Source of the DNA: Candidatus Cacconaster caballi
GTDB taxonomy: Bacteria > Bacteroidota > Bacteroidia > Bacteroidales > UBA932
Reading direction: 5' to 3'
Length of the DNA stretch: 64,000 bases
Assembly: GCA_018065695.1 (NCBI GenBank)
Contig: JAGHST010000006.1
Coordinates: forward strand, 52,098-116,097
The position numbers were made by a program, and so were the translations under genes. Positions 1 to 9,034 of this stretch are shown in pieces; positions within the stretch are counted from its first letter, which is position 1; each line of letters starts with the position of its first letter. The notes beneath the pieces are model-generated. The model did no database searches, was not told the origin of the DNA, and saw nothing but the letters and a program-made list of their open reading frames with translations.

Positions 1-923
1 ACGGAGCTGATGGCGGGTATGCCGCTGAATCTGGAATATGTATTCTTGACATCGCTTTCTCTGTAGATGTCGCCTTCCTCAAGACGGTTGAGCCTGTTGA
101 GAAGCTTGTCTGTCAGTCTGAAACCTGGCATCGGCGTGATTTTTATCTCACCGAATCTGTATTTGCGGTGAGGACGGGCTGCGGCTGGAGTTTCGTTGTG
201 GGTGAAATCCTCGATTCTGGTCCATATCACCGCTTCGTTGCTGAAGGTTGAAGTGTCGGCGAAATAAAAGAAATAGTTCTTGGAGAAGCCCCAGTATCCG
301 TTGTTGCGGAAGAGTTGCGCCAGACGCTCGCTTTCAGCCTCAAGTGTCTTTTGGGACAGAGGGTCACCGACGGATATTGTGAAATTGGCTGAGTCCGAGG
401 CCATTATTGCGGCCAAATCGGGATTTTCGACAGTGAAGTCGATTTTGCGCAGTGGATACTGCTTCCCCAACTTGACGTGAAACTCGGTGCTCATCTTGCG
501 CTTGTCAACTCCTTTCTTCGATGTTTTGACTATTTCCTTTGCCGTGATTTGTGAATTGAAGTAGCCGGAATATTCGAGCTGGTTCAGCATACCGTCTATG
601 GTGGACTGCAGGAGTTGAGGGTCGTAAACCACCGGCTCCACTCCGACCTTCTCGACAAATCTGTCCCATCGGCTGCCGGTCCCTTTTGTCCAGTTGTAAA
701 CATACAGGAAAGGATTCCAGTGGCCGATATAATAATTGTTCGGAGTCTGCTTCATATAGGGCTCCAGTTGCGAGACATCGAACGTTTCGGTCGAATCGTT
801 GTCCACGATGACTTTGGAATCATAGTAGAGATACTCTCCTTCTGCCAGCGTTTTGGTGGTGGAGCACCCGGTAGCCAGCACAGCTGAAAGACAAATGCAT
901 ATTATGACGGCAGGCCTTTTCAT
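1..923 (-). CDS. BamA/TamA-family outer membrane protein, N-terminal part (partial)
   Basis: Reading down from the ATG at 923 the frame stays open to the window edge (about 307 codons), so only the N-terminal part is present. The protein opens with a lipoprotein signal ending TGCSTTKTLAEGEYL. The short stretch after the cysteine (TTK...EGEYLL-like) is typical of Bacteroidota BamA/TamA-related proteins, whose N-terminal POTRA-like modules precede a C-terminal Omp85 barrel that would lie outside the window. The start lies 4 nt after the stop of the TrmH-like gene, with an AGAAGGAG sequence just upstream, so the two are probably co-translated. Inferred role: outer-membrane protein insertion or export. 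The barrel cannot be checked here. Confidence 0.72.
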   Translation of the reverse strand, partial: MKRPAVIICICLSAVLATGCSTTKTLAEGEYLYYDSKVIVDNDSTETFDVSQLEPYMKQTPNNYYIGHWNPFLYVYNWTKGTGSRWDRFVEKVGVEPVVYDPQLLQSTIDGMLNQLEYSGYFNSQITAKEIVKTSKKGVDKRKMSTEFHVKLGKQYPLRKIDFTVENPDLAAIMASDSANFTISVGDPLSQKTLEAESERLAQLFRNNGYWGFSKNYFFYFADTSTFSNEAVIWTRIEDFTHNETPAAARPHRKYRFGEIKITPMPGFRLTDKLLNRLNRLEEGDIYRESDVKNTYSRFSGIPAISS

Positions 924-927
924 TTCA

Positions 928-1638
928 TCATCTCCTTCTGAACTCGCTGCAGGTTATTGCCGCTGCCATTGCGACATTAAGTGATTCCGAAGTGGGGCGG
1001 CCTTCGGCAAAAGGGGGAATATTCAGTCGTCTTGTGACCTTTGCCGCCACTTCCGTTGAAATGCCGTTGCTCTCCGAACCCATCACTATTACACCGTCGG
1101 TGCCGCCACAAAGATCGGCTTCATAGATGTTTTCACCGGATAGAAAAGTGCCGAAAACCTGTTTCCCGCTCTCCTTGAGAGTCTGCAGGGCGGCCGGCAG
1201 ATTGCAGTAACTGAAACTGATCCTGAAGATGGATCCCATAGTGGCCTGCACCACTTTCGGATTGTAGATGTCAACCGTGTCTTCGGAGGCTATTATCCGT
1301 TTTATCCCGAACCAGTCTGCGAGGCGGATGATTGTGCCGACGTTGCCGGGGTCCCTGAGACCGTCGAGAGCCAGAGTCAGCCCTTCTGCGGAATCTTCCT
1401 CCTTATGCACGGGGATGCGGACTACAGCCAGTACGGGGCTGGGGGAGGAGAGCATCGAGATACGCTGCATGGCATCATCACCGATGACATCGCGCTCATA
1501 TAAGCCGACTATTTCGAAACCGGAATTGCGGGCTTCGGCGACCATCTTTTCTCCTTCGACCACGAAGAGTCCCCTCTCGTCACGGAATTTCTTCTGCGAG
1601 AGAGCACGAATCTCCTTTATATCGTTTTTCGAAATCAT
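928..1638 (-). CDS. TrmH/SpoU-family RNA 2'-O-methyltransferase
   Basis: A 236-residue SPOUT methylase. All three SpoU motifs are visible: LDGLRDPGNVGTIIR near residue 90, VIVMGSESNGIS near 183, and the knot-forming IPPFAEGRPTSESLNVAMAA near 207. An N-terminal SpoU substrate-binding-like region precedes the catalytic knot. The family transfers a methyl group from SAM to a ribose 2'-OH of tRNA or rRNA. The exact target nucleotide cannot be read from the sequence. It sits between pdxB (34 nt gap) and the BamA-like gene in a minus-strand operon that also holds RlmI-like and RluA-like RNA modifiers. Confidence 0.88.
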   Translation of the reverse strand: MISKNDIKEIRALSQKKFRDERGLFVVEGEKMVAEARNSGFEIVGLYERDVIGDDAMQRISMLSSPSPVLAVVRIPVHKEEDSAEGLTLALDGLRDPGNVGTIIRLADWFGIKRIIASEDTVDIYNPKVVQATMGSIFRISFSYCNLPAALQTLKESGKQVFGTFLSGENIYEADLCGGTDGVIVMGSESNGISTEVAAKVTRRLNIPPFAEGRPTSESLNVAMAAAITCSEFRRR

Positions 1639-1672
1639 CTTAACCTACAAATTTACTAAAAATCTCCGGCTT

Positions 1673-2785
1673 TCAACGTTGTTTCTGACAAATTTCTTCC
1701 CAAATATGGCCGGCGGCTGATCCGAAAGGCTCACGCCTGACAGGATAATTGCCGCGAAGGAGTTCGAACGAGGCGGGATTCGCCTTCAGAGAGGCAGAGT
1801 CCGCTTCTATGTCGTATGATGCCTTCAAGGCTTCCGCCAGAATCTGCCGGGAACTTTTTCCGGAGGCGTCCACAGTGTCTGCGACGGCTCCGAGCTGGAC
1901 TCCGTCAGGAAGAGGAAGTGCCCCCGGCGTCCACTGCGTCAGCGGAAGGCACAGCTGCGAAGCAATGAAACGAACGGCGGCTTTCGTGCCGTTGGCCTTT
2001 CCGTCTGTGCTGTAGCCGGCGATGTGAGGGGTGGCGATTTCGAGAAGTCCCATGAGTTCCGTGTCAATACGAGGCTCGTTCTCCCATACGTCGAGTACCG
2101 CTCCGGCTATGCGGTGAGCTTTCAGCACCTCTTTCAAGGCTGCGTTGTCCACCACAGAACCACGTGATGAGTTGATAAGCCACTGCCTGGCTCTGAGGCT
2201 GTTCAAGCGTTCCTCCCCGAAGAGGTGGAACGTGGCGTATTCTCCGGATTTTGTCAGAGGAACGTGCAGAGAGATGATATCTGCCTCTTCCATAATTTGT
2301 TGCAGGGATGAAAATCCAGAGGGACCTTCTTTCTCTGCACGGGGCGGATCGTTGATGAGCACGCGCATACCGAGTGCGCGCGCCGCTGCAGCGACTTTGC
2401 CGCCTACGTTGCCTGCACCAACAATGGCGAGAGTCATTTTTTCCAAGGAGAGCGAATGTTTTTCAGCTATCGCAATGATGCAGCGGGTTATGTATTGGCA
2501 GACGCTGCCGGAGTTGCATCCCGGAGCATTGCTCCAAGCGATTCCGGCCTTTTCGCACCAGAGAGTGTCTATATGGTCGTATCCGATTGTGGCTGTGGCG
2601 ATTGCTCTTACACTTGAACCTTCCAGAAGTCTCCTGTCGCAGATGGTGCGTGTGCGTATGACCAGTGCGTCGGCATTTCGGACGTGCGAAGCTGAAACCG
2701 ATGCTCCTGGCAGGTATTCGACCTGCGCATAAGGTTCAAACACGCCCCTGATGAAAGGGATTCTATCGTCTATGACTATTTTCAC
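1673..2785 (-). CDS. pdxB: 4-phosphoerythronate dehydrogenase
   Basis: A 370-residue D-2-hydroxyacid dehydrogenase. The NAD-binding signature AIVGAGNVGGKVAAAARALG lies near residue 125, followed by HVPLTKSGEYATFHLF and the late catalytic segment with ATPHIAGYSTDGKANG. The YSTDGKANGT pattern and the extra C-terminal domain after the catalytic fold are characteristic of PdxB rather than SerA. PdxB oxidises 4-phospho-D-erythronate in the DXP-dependent pyridoxal-phosphate route. It sits 13 nt after the RluA-like gene and is co-directional with RNA-modification genes. No other pdx gene is in the window. Confidence 0.9.
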   Translation of the reverse strand: MKIVIDDRIPFIRGVFEPYAQVEYLPGASVSASHVRNADALVIRTRTICDRRLLEGSSVRAIATATIGYDHIDTLWCEKAGIAWSNAPGCNSGSVCQYITRCIIAIAEKHSLSLEKMTLAIVGAGNVGGKVAAAARALGMRVLINDPPRAEKEGPSGFSSLQQIMEEADIISLHVPLTKSGEYATFHLFGEERLNSLRARQWLINSSRGSVVDNAALKEVLKAHRIAGAVLDVWENEPRIDTELMGLLEIATPHIAGYSTDGKANGTKAAVRFIASQLCLPLTQWTPGALPLPDGVQLGAVADTVDASGKSSRQILAEALKASYDIEADSASLKANPASFELLRGNYPVRREPFGSAAGHIWEEICQKQR

Positions 2786-2798
2786 CTCCCAAAGATAA

Positions 2799-4136
2799 CT
2801 AAAATCCCGATAAATTATCTGTTGCCGGCGAGCCGCCCGCGAATGTGCAACCGGAATGGAATGTCATTCGCTCTCCGGTGGAAGGATGACGGAAGGAGAT
2901 GTATGAGGCGTGGAGCATAAGACGCCCGGGAGTGCCGCCGGTGGCGGACAAACCTCCATAGAGGCGGTCGCCGGCAATCGGCCGGCCAAGGCCGAGAACA
3001 TGGGCGGCATGGACCCTGAGCTGGTGGGTGCGGCCGGTGTATGGGGTGAAACGCACCTCGCAGGTGCCGTCCTTTCTCACTCCAAGCACTTCGTATCCGG
3101 TGACTGCCGGCTTTCCACCTTCCGTGTCCACAATCTGACGCGGCCTGTCGTAGTAGTCGGAAGAAAGGGGAAGTACGATTCTGCCTTTGTCTCCAGCTTT
3201 CAGCGGACAGCTGCCTGCGGAGAGTATCGCATCGTACCGCTTCGCCACTTTTCTATTCTCGAAATCGCGCTGGAGGGAGGCCTGGGAGCGTGCGTTCTTT
3301 GCAAAAACCATAAGTCCCGACGTGTCCATATCGAGCCTGTGACAAGCAAAAATTTCGCAGTTGCAGCGGTCTGAAAGCCACTTCTGAAGAGAGAGACGCG
3401 GCAAATGCCCCTCATTTGTCCTTCCCGGAACTGCCAGCATCCCCGACGGCTTGACCGCCACGACAATGTCCTCATCCTCGTGCAACACCACAGGCTCTGC
3501 CAGATTCCACAGAGCGTCCGACTCAAGCGGATTGGGCTCCACATCGAGTCCTTGCATCATATAACTCAGCAACGGGCCGCATTTGCCGGTGCAGGATGGG
3601 TAGAAACCGCCGTGGCGGCGGACTTCGCCAAGAGGGGAGAGGCCATACCAGAATTCACCCATTGCCCGCGGCTTCAGGCCGTGGATGTATGCCGCCTGAA
3701 GCAGTTTGGGCCCTGCACATTCACCGGTGCCTCCCGGCGGAACGAGTCCACGCTCAGCGAAAATTTCCAGGATGGAGCGGGATTCTCCCTTAGCATTCAG
3801 CACTTTATATTGACTGAAAAGCCATTTCTGCAATTCCTGGGACCTTTCCCGGGAAGATGAGTTCAAATCTACAGAGGTGCAGTCGAATATCGGTGGCACG
3901 AACCCTTCGATGAAGCTTTTTCCTCCTGCAAGGCCGGAAAATGCGAAAAGAGGGTGAATTTCACCGTTGCCATCTTCCGCCAGCAGTACACCCATCATCT
4001 TCCCCTCGCCGAACATTTTTTTGAGAGACGCATCGGAGTCTATGCGTGAAATCAGACAGGAGGCGGCCTCTTCGATTTCGGGCAGAGGCGTATAGCAGAA
4101 CGGACAGTTGAACAGCTTTGGAAGGCTATTCGACAT
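2799..4136 (-). CDS. RluA-family pseudouridine synthase with N-terminal extension
   Basis: A 445-residue protein whose C-terminal half is the pseudouridine-synthase fold. The catalytic motif is CHRLDMDTSGLMVFAKNA near residue 265, with the catalytic Asp in RLDMDTSG, and TGRTHQLRVHAAHVLGLG lies near 370. The N-terminal ~200 residues begin FNCPFCYTPLPEIEEAA and contain a CTGKCGP segment. This long extension is seen in Bacteroidota RluA-like proteins and is absent from the ~220-residue E. coli RluA. Likely substrate is rRNA or tRNA uridine; the position is not determinable. The start overlaps the end of the RlmI-like gene by 11 nt. Confidence 0.88.
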   Translation of the reverse strand: MSNSLPKLFNCPFCYTPLPEIEEAASCLISRIDSDASLKKMFGEGKMMGVLLAEDGNGEIHPLFAFSGLAGGKSFIEGFVPPIFDCTSVDLNSSSRERSQELQKWLFSQYKVLNAKGESRSILEIFAERGLVPPGGTGECAGPKLLQAAYIHGLKPRAMGEFWYGLSPLGEVRRHGGFYPSCTGKCGPLLSYMMQGLDVEPNPLESDALWNLAEPVVLHEDEDIVVAVKPSGMLAVPGRTNEGHLPRLSLQKWLSDRCNCEIFACHRLDMDTSGLMVFAKNARSQASLQRDFENRKVAKRYDAILSAGSCPLKAGDKGRIVLPLSSDYYDRPRQIVDTEGGKPAVTGYEVLGVRKDGTCEVRFTPYTGRTHQLRVHAAHVLGLGRPIAGDRLYGGLSATGGTPGRLMLHASYISFRHPSTGERMTFHSGCTFAGGSPATDNLSGF

Positions 4137-5313
4137 AGAGCATCAGGCCTTTGAGGTATTCTCCTTCCGGATGGAAGATGTTGACCGGATGGTCTGCCGG
4201 CTGGTTGAGACGATCCAGAATCTTCACCCTACGGCCAGTCTGTGCGGCGGCACTGAAGACAGCCAGAGCGAAAGCTTGCCTGTCAACTACTTGCGAACAA
4301 CTGAAAGTGAATATGATTCCTCCCGGCGCCACTGCACTGATGGCTGCCGCGTTAAGACGCTGATAGGCTCTGAGTGCGTTCGGGAGAGCGCCTCGGTGCT
4401 TTGCGAAAGCAGGAGGATCGACTATTATGAGGTCGTATTTGCCTGTGGCCGTCTCTTTTATCCGGTCTATGGCATCACAACAAAATTCCTCGTGGGCCGA
4501 GCCGGGAAAATTGAGTTCTATGTTGCGACCTGTCAATTCGATGGCTTTTGCCGAGCTGTCCACTGAATCGACTTTCAGCGCTCCGCCTGCGAGGGCATAA
4601 ACTGAGAATCCTCCGGTATAGCAGAAAAGATTCAGAACAGAGCGGCCTGCAGCGTAGCGCTCCACGAGAGAGCGGTTCTCCCTCTGATCGAGGAAAAAGC
4701 CGGTCTTCTGCCCCGTTTCCCAGTCAACTGTGAATTTATGACCGTTTTCCAGTACATATCCCGCAGATTCGCGCACAGGCCCGTACAGATATCCGTCCTG
4801 AAGGTCGAGGCCGGCTTTGAAAGGTGCAGTGCCGGAACTCTTGTCATAAACTGCAACAAGTCTGTTTCCATATATCTTTTTCAGAGCTTCGACAATTTCG
4901 CTTCTGGAGAGAAACATTCCCACTGAGTGGGCTTGAATCACGCAAGTACCGTCATACCAGTCTATTATCAGACCCGGCAGACCGTCGCCTTCACCGTGGA
5001 CCAGGCGGTAGCAGTTGGTGGGGCCGTCAGGAGAGTCAAGTCCGAGGCTTCTGCGCATCGCCAGACAGCCTGAAAGCCTGCGTTCCCAGAAATCCTGAGG
5101 CAGTAGGGGTGAGTCGAAACTCAATATCCGTACAGATATGCTGCCCACCTGCCAGTGGCCGCAGGCCAGAAAAGTGCCGTCCGAAGCATAGACGCTCACG
5201 ATGTCGCCTTCGGCGGGTTCACCCATGACCGATGCCACGGCACCGGAAAAAATCCAGGGATGGAATCTTCGCACGGATTCGTCCCGTCCTTTTTTCAGAT
5301 ATATTTCAGTCAT
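4126..5313 (-). CDS. RlmI-family class I SAM-dependent rRNA methyltransferase
   Basis: A 395-residue protein with an N-terminal PUA domain (opening MTEIYLKKGRDESVRRFHPW, then FSGAVASV) and a C-terminal Rossmann methyltransferase. The VLNLFCYTGGFSVYALAGG segment near residue 230 is the SAM-binding loop, and DLIIVDPPAFAKHRG near 303 is the catalytic DPP motif. This is the RlmI (23S rRNA m5C1962) architecture and length. Overlaps its neighbours on both sides (8 nt with the exonuclease, 11 nt with the RluA-like gene), indicating translational coupling. Its modification position is inferred from family only. Confidence 0.9.
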   Translation of the reverse strand: MTEIYLKKGRDESVRRFHPWIFSGAVASVMGEPAEGDIVSVYASDGTFLACGHWQVGSISVRILSFDSPLLPQDFWERRLSGCLAMRRSLGLDSPDGPTNCYRLVHGEGDGLPGLIIDWYDGTCVIQAHSVGMFLSRSEIVEALKKIYGNRLVAVYDKSSGTAPFKAGLDLQDGYLYGPVRESAGYVLENGHKFTVDWETGQKTGFFLDQRENRSLVERYAAGRSVLNLFCYTGGFSVYALAGGALKVDSVDSSAKAIELTGRNIELNFPGSAHEEFCCDAIDRIKETATGKYDLIIVDPPAFAKHRGALPNALRAYQRLNAAAISAVAPGGIIFTFSCSQVVDRQAFALAVFSAAAQTGRRVKILDRLNQPADHPVNIFHPEGEYLKGLMLYVE

Positions 5314-5911
5314 TTGAATCGCTCTTTATTTGAGGCGCAGCCAGAAGCGCCTTGTACATCTTGAGGCATATCCAGGCGTCGGTGGCGGCATACTGCTGCT
5401 GCGCCGCAGAGAGTTCGGCGGCTTCCCAGTTGGAGCATTGCTGCGCTTTTGACACCTTGACTCCGAGGATGATTGCGGCCATCTTGCGCACACTCTTGTC
5501 CTTGATGCCGTATTTTTCGCCGAATTGCTGGAGGTCCATGAACCTGTGAGCGTGAAAATGGTTGTAGTGCTGCAGACCGTTGATGTCGTCGTACACTGCC
5601 GCACCTATCTTGGTGATGGATTTGTCGGACAGAATGGCGGCCAGGTCGTCCGGTATGCCGAGCGAGTGCAGTCTGAAAAGAAATGCTTCCGTTTCGCTCG
5701 AAAGTTGCAGGAGAGCAGTGTGGCAACGTGGCTGATGGGGCTGGAACACAGGTTTTGTCTCAGTGTCGAATCCTATCATGCGGCTGGATGCCAGATGCCG
5801 GACAGCTCTGTCGTAATCTTCTCCCTTTTCGGTGATTATTGTGATTCTGCCGGGAAAAACGGCAGTCTCAAGCTGCTCTATTTCTTCAGGTTTGATGCTT
5901 TCGACGAACAT
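5306..5911 (-). CDS. 3'-5' exonuclease (RNase D-like DEDD domain)
   Basis: A 201-residue single-domain DEDD exonuclease. The ExoI motif is MIGFDTETKPVF near residue 45 (D and E), ExoII contains IGAAVYDDINGLQHY near 107, and ExoIII is QQYAATDAWICLKMYKALL near 174 with the Y...D pair of the DEDDy subclass. It lacks the HRDC domains of full RNase D, as do the short Bacteroidota homologues. Probable role: trimming of RNA 3' ends or DNA repair. Its ATG overlaps the stop of the upstream racemase-like gene (TAATG). Confidence 0.88.
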   Translation of the reverse strand: MFVESIKPEEIEQLETAVFPGRITIITEKGEDYDRAVRHLASSRMIGFDTETKPVFQPHQPRCHTALLQLSSETEAFLFRLHSLGIPDDLAAILSDKSITKIGAAVYDDINGLQHYNHFHAHRFMDLQQFGEKYGIKDKSVRKMAAIILGVKVSKAQQCSNWEAAELSAAQQQYAATDAWICLKMYKALLAAPQIKSDSND

Positions 5912-7416
5912 TACTGCATTGCTGGGGCTATAAGCTCGTAGGTATATGGAAGGAGCTTCTTGATGCGCTCAAGATTGTTTGAGTCTATGTTGGAGTTCGA
6001 GAACGGAACCTGCTTGGTGGTGAGGTCCTCTGTGCCTACTTCGCGACCGTATTTGAAATCATAGGTGAGATGGCCGTCTTCAGTGAGGTATTCGTCGTCG
6101 AGTGCCTTGCTCGGTACGGAAATGTAGCATTCGGCTTTCTGCGGGGTGATGCGATGGGCCAGATTGTTGTCGGCTCTCAAAGTGCTGTAGCACTCCACTG
6201 CCGTATATACTGCAGGATCAACGAATTCTATCTCTTCAGAGAGCAGATTCCTGTAGGGGAAAGTGCCGTCGGATTTGTAGGTCCTGAGTTCTTCTATCGT
6301 CTGTCGCATGGTTTCTAGCAGGAACGGATAGTGGGTGCATCCCATGATGATGGCTTTGATCGGAGCGGTGCTGCCGCTTGCCCTGTGGCGTTCGACAAGG
6401 GATACAAGGTTGAACCTGGCGTAATTGGCGGCATCGTTCAGCTGAAGTTCTGCATATTTGCCGTCTGCACCGCGGCGGGTGAGCATTCTGTTGTCGGAGA
6501 AGTCGAAATTGTATGCCTTGAGCAGGTCGAGCTTGATGCAGTTGTCCTCTTCTCCTATCTTTGGTCCACGGTATGTGCTCCGCACGGCAAGTGCGAGAGG
6601 GTTGACGAAGTCAGGCTCGCTGTCCACAGCTTCCGCGAAGCCGTAACCGCTCTGCGAAACTATATCTACGCCTTCCGTTATACCGCGGGATGCAAGTTCT
6701 TCTCTGAGAGTTCTTTCGTATGCGCCTGAAGCGATTGTCCCGGGTGTGGCGAGAACTCCTATTGCCAGAGGTGTATCTCCGCTGTGTATGTCAAGCATAT
6801 CCAAAGTGGCTTTGGAACCGGCATTGATGACACCGATGACCTTCACTTTGCTGCCGCTCTGTTCGAGGAGGGATTCTATTGACTTGAGACCATACGCAGT
6901 GGCAGTGTTGCAGGCCACTATGATGATTTTAACGCGAGGTTTCACGCAGGACGGCTTCTCTTCGTATGCATCCTGGAAGTAATTGTCATCCAAAAGGAAA
7001 ATGGCGTCCTTTACGGCGAGTTCGCGCAGATAGTCGGCCTTGCCTTCCGCGTCATAGTTGCCGTAAGGCATATTCGCCTGATCTGCAAGATATATGAAGT
7101 GCTCGCCCGCGAAATCGAGTATTTCGTCACTTTTGCCTTCACCGGTGATGTTGTCGAAACGGTCCAGTGAAAGGATCTTTTCGAGGACCGTCAGCCCGCC
7201 GGTGCCTGAATCGAATACCCCGATAGGCAGTTTCTTCATCTCCTCGGGATACTGTTCGAACTCTACGTAGAAGATGGAAGAAGTATCCTTGAGGGCTTTG
7301 TCGATGATAGGAATGTTGACGGAGTTGCCGGCGTAGTTGTTCTTGCAGCAGGTGACTGAGAGCACAACTGCAAGCAGGGCTGCGGCAAACGCCAGCGGAA
7401 CAAATGGCTTTTTCAT
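5911..7416 (-). CDS. Exported glutamate-racemase-like protein with large insertions
   Basis: A 501-residue member of the Asp/Glu racemase superfamily. The MurI catalytic set is intact: PIGVFDSGTGGLTVLEK (Asp69), IIIVACNTATAYG (Cys169) and IIMGCTHYPFLLE (Cys360, His362). MurI is normally about 270 residues with these cysteines ~110 apart; here they are 191 apart, so there are sizeable insertions, plus a ~130-residue C-terminal extension. The N-terminus MKKPFVPLAFAAALLAVVLS followed by VTCCKN is a clear signal peptide, probably lipoprotein type. A conventional MurI would be cytosolic, so this is likely a periplasmic or membrane-anchored relative acting on amino acids outside the cytoplasm. It is divergent from a DacB-like peptidase gene. 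Confidence 0.8.
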   Translation of the reverse strand: MKKPFVPLAFAAALLAVVLSVTCCKNNYAGNSVNIPIIDKALKDTSSIFYVEFEQYPEEMKKLPIGVFDSGTGGLTVLEKILSLDRFDNITGEGKSDEILDFAGEHFIYLADQANMPYGNYDAEGKADYLRELAVKDAIFLLDDNYFQDAYEEKPSCVKPRVKIIIVACNTATAYGLKSIESLLEQSGSKVKVIGVINAGSKATLDMLDIHSGDTPLAIGVLATPGTIASGAYERTLREELASRGITEGVDIVSQSGYGFAEAVDSEPDFVNPLALAVRSTYRGPKIGEEDNCIKLDLLKAYNFDFSDNRMLTRRGADGKYAELQLNDAANYARFNLVSLVERHRASGSTAPIKAIIMGCTHYPFLLETMRQTIEELRTYKSDGTFPYRNLLSEEIEFVDPAVYTAVECYSTLRADNNLAHRITPQKAECYISVPSKALDDEYLTEDGHLTYDFKYGREVGTEDLTTKQVPFSNSNIDSNNLERIKKLLPYTYELIAPAMQ

Positions 7417-7438
7417 ACTCGGACGTTTGTTTGATGTG

Positions 7439-7446
7439 CAAATTTA
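7439..7446 (-). promoter_or_regulatory. Bacteroidota -7 promoter box for the racemase-like operon
   Basis: TAAATTTG on the minus strand fits TAnnTTTG exactly. It lies 22 nt upstream of the racemase-like ATG, in the 92-nt divergent region shared with the dacB-like gene. No clear -33 TTTG was found. Confidence 0.5.
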
Positions 7447-7480
7447 CGCGAAATCTTTTAATAAATATGTCCTTTTTTGT

Positions 7481-7488
7481 TACTTTTG
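7481..7488 (+). promoter_or_regulatory. Bacteroidota -7 promoter box for the dacB-like gene
   Basis: TACTTTTG fits TAnnTTTG and sits 20 nt before the ATG at 7509. The upstream T-rich tract does not give an obvious -33 element at standard spacing. Confidence 0.5.
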
Positions 7489-7508
7489 CGAAGCAAACGG
7501 AAAAATAT

Positions 7509-9008
7509 ATGAAAAAAAGTCTCCTAATCGCTCTTTTGCTTGTTCCGGTTCTCGGAATGGCACAGAACAACAGAGTTCAGAACTACATTGACACCCAGAT
7601 GAAGACATTCCCTCAGATGCAGAACGCCATCGTGGGAATAATCGCAGTGGACAAAAACGACAACGTGATTGCACAGTGGAATCCGGATATGCCTATGCTT
7701 ACCGCTTCCACGATGAAAACCATCACCACCGGACTCGGTTTCGAAGTTCTCGGCCCGGATTACAAATTTTCCACCCGCATCGCAACTGACGGACAGGTGA
7801 AGGATGGAGTGCTCAACGGAAACCTCTACATTGTAGGCGGAGCAGACCCGACTCTCGGCAGCCGCGACACCATAGCATTCTGCATAGACTCCATTTTCGG
7901 CATCTGGGCTCAGGCTGTCAAGGATGCCGGCATCCATCGCATAAACGGTCAGATAATCGCTGACGACCGTTTCTATGCCGACGAGAATATTCCGACGGGC
8001 TGGACATACGGCAACATCGGCTATGACTACGGCAGCGGCACGACAGGCCTCAATTTTGCCGAGAACCTCTCATATTTCGAGGTATCACCGGGCGAAAAGG
8101 TGGGAGATCCGGTCAGCATCGTAGCTCTCGGACCTGACAACGGGATGATGAAATACTATACCGGCAAGGTGGTGACGGACGAGCCGCGCACGGGAGACGG
8201 TACCGAATATTACGCATCCTGCATTGAGAAATGCGGTGAATTCATCGGCACATACGCTGTGGACCGCCGCACCGACACAATCGCCTTTTCGAACAAATAT
8301 GGTCCTATGACCTGCGCGTGCGAGTTCTACAATTACTTGCAGAACAAGGGCGTATATGTAAAGGGATATACCGATTTCGAAACTTTTTCGGCAAATTTCT
8401 CCGCACCGGAGCAGACAGACCTCAATTATATCTGCGAAACTTTCTCTCCGGAACTCCGCAAGATAGTAAAGGTAACAAACACCATCAGCAACAACTTCTT
8501 CGCTGAAACCATCTACAAGACAGTGGGCAAAACTCTCATAGAAAGGGAAACCGGCAAGCCTTGCTACGGTGTGACCTACTGGAGAGCCGACAGAGCGATA
8601 AAGAAATATCTCGAAAGCCGCGGAGTGGACATTACAGGCTATACTCAGGACGACGGCAGCGGCCTTTCCCGTGAGAATTACATTTCTCCGCGTTTCTTCA
8701 CCCGCTTCTACAAGATGATGACTGAAAGCAGCCATTTCGACGAGTATATGCACACGTTCCCGGGTCCGGGACGTCCGGGCACTCTGGAGAGCGTCCTTCC
8801 GAAGGCTGATCCGAAGATAAAGGCTACAATCTATGCAAAGAGCGGTTCTCTTTCCAGCGTCCGCTGCTATGCAGGATATGTGGATTCAAAACGCGGCCTC
8901 ATCCGCTTCGCAATCCTCACAAACAATTACGCCTGCCCTACGAGAGTGGTACAGCCGAAAATTGAAGGTTTTCTTGAGGCTCTCGGCAAATACGGCAACA
9001 AACAGTAA
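7509..9008 (+). CDS. dacB: D-alanyl-D-alanine carboxypeptidase/endopeptidase (PBP4-type)
   Basis: A 499-residue peptidase S13 protein. The signal peptide MKKSLLIALLLVPVLGMAQ directs it to the periplasm. The nucleophile motif SxxK is S67-T-M-K70, the SxN motif is in NTISNNFFAET, and KSGSLSSVRCYAGY is the KTG-equivalent. The long insertion between SxxK and SNN is typical of DacB/PBP4. It trims pentapeptide and cleaves cross-links in peptidoglycan. The start was set at 7509 rather than the upstream in-frame ATG at 7404, because 7404 falls in the promoter region and would hide the signal peptide. Confidence 0.92.
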   Translation: MKKSLLIALLLVPVLGMAQNNRVQNYIDTQMKTFPQMQNAIVGIIAVDKNDNVIAQWNPDMPMLTASTMKTITTGLGFEVLGPDYKFSTRIATDGQVKDGVLNGNLYIVGGADPTLGSRDTIAFCIDSIFGIWAQAVKDAGIHRINGQIIADDRFYADENIPTGWTYGNIGYDYGSGTTGLNFAENLSYFEVSPGEKVGDPVSIVALGPDNGMMKYYTGKVVTDEPRTGDGTEYYASCIEKCGEFIGTYAVDRRTDTIAFSNKYGPMTCACEFYNYLQNKGVYVKGYTDFETFSANFSAPEQTDLNYICETFSPELRKIVKVTNTISNNFFAETIYKTVGKTLIERETGKPCYGVTYWRADRAIKKYLESRGVDITGYTQDDGSGLSRENYISPRFFTRFYKMMTESSHFDEYMHTFPGPGRPGTLESVLPKADPKIKATIYAKSGSLSSVRCYAGYVDSKRGLIRFAILTNNYACPTRVVQPKIEGFLEALGKYGNKQ

Positions 9009-9034
9009 CAAACATACATTATTAAAAATCAATT

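Noticed and set aside
7404..7508. Upstream in-frame start for the dacB-like gene
   Set aside because: It would overlap the promoter and put 35 non-conserved residues before a clear signal peptide.
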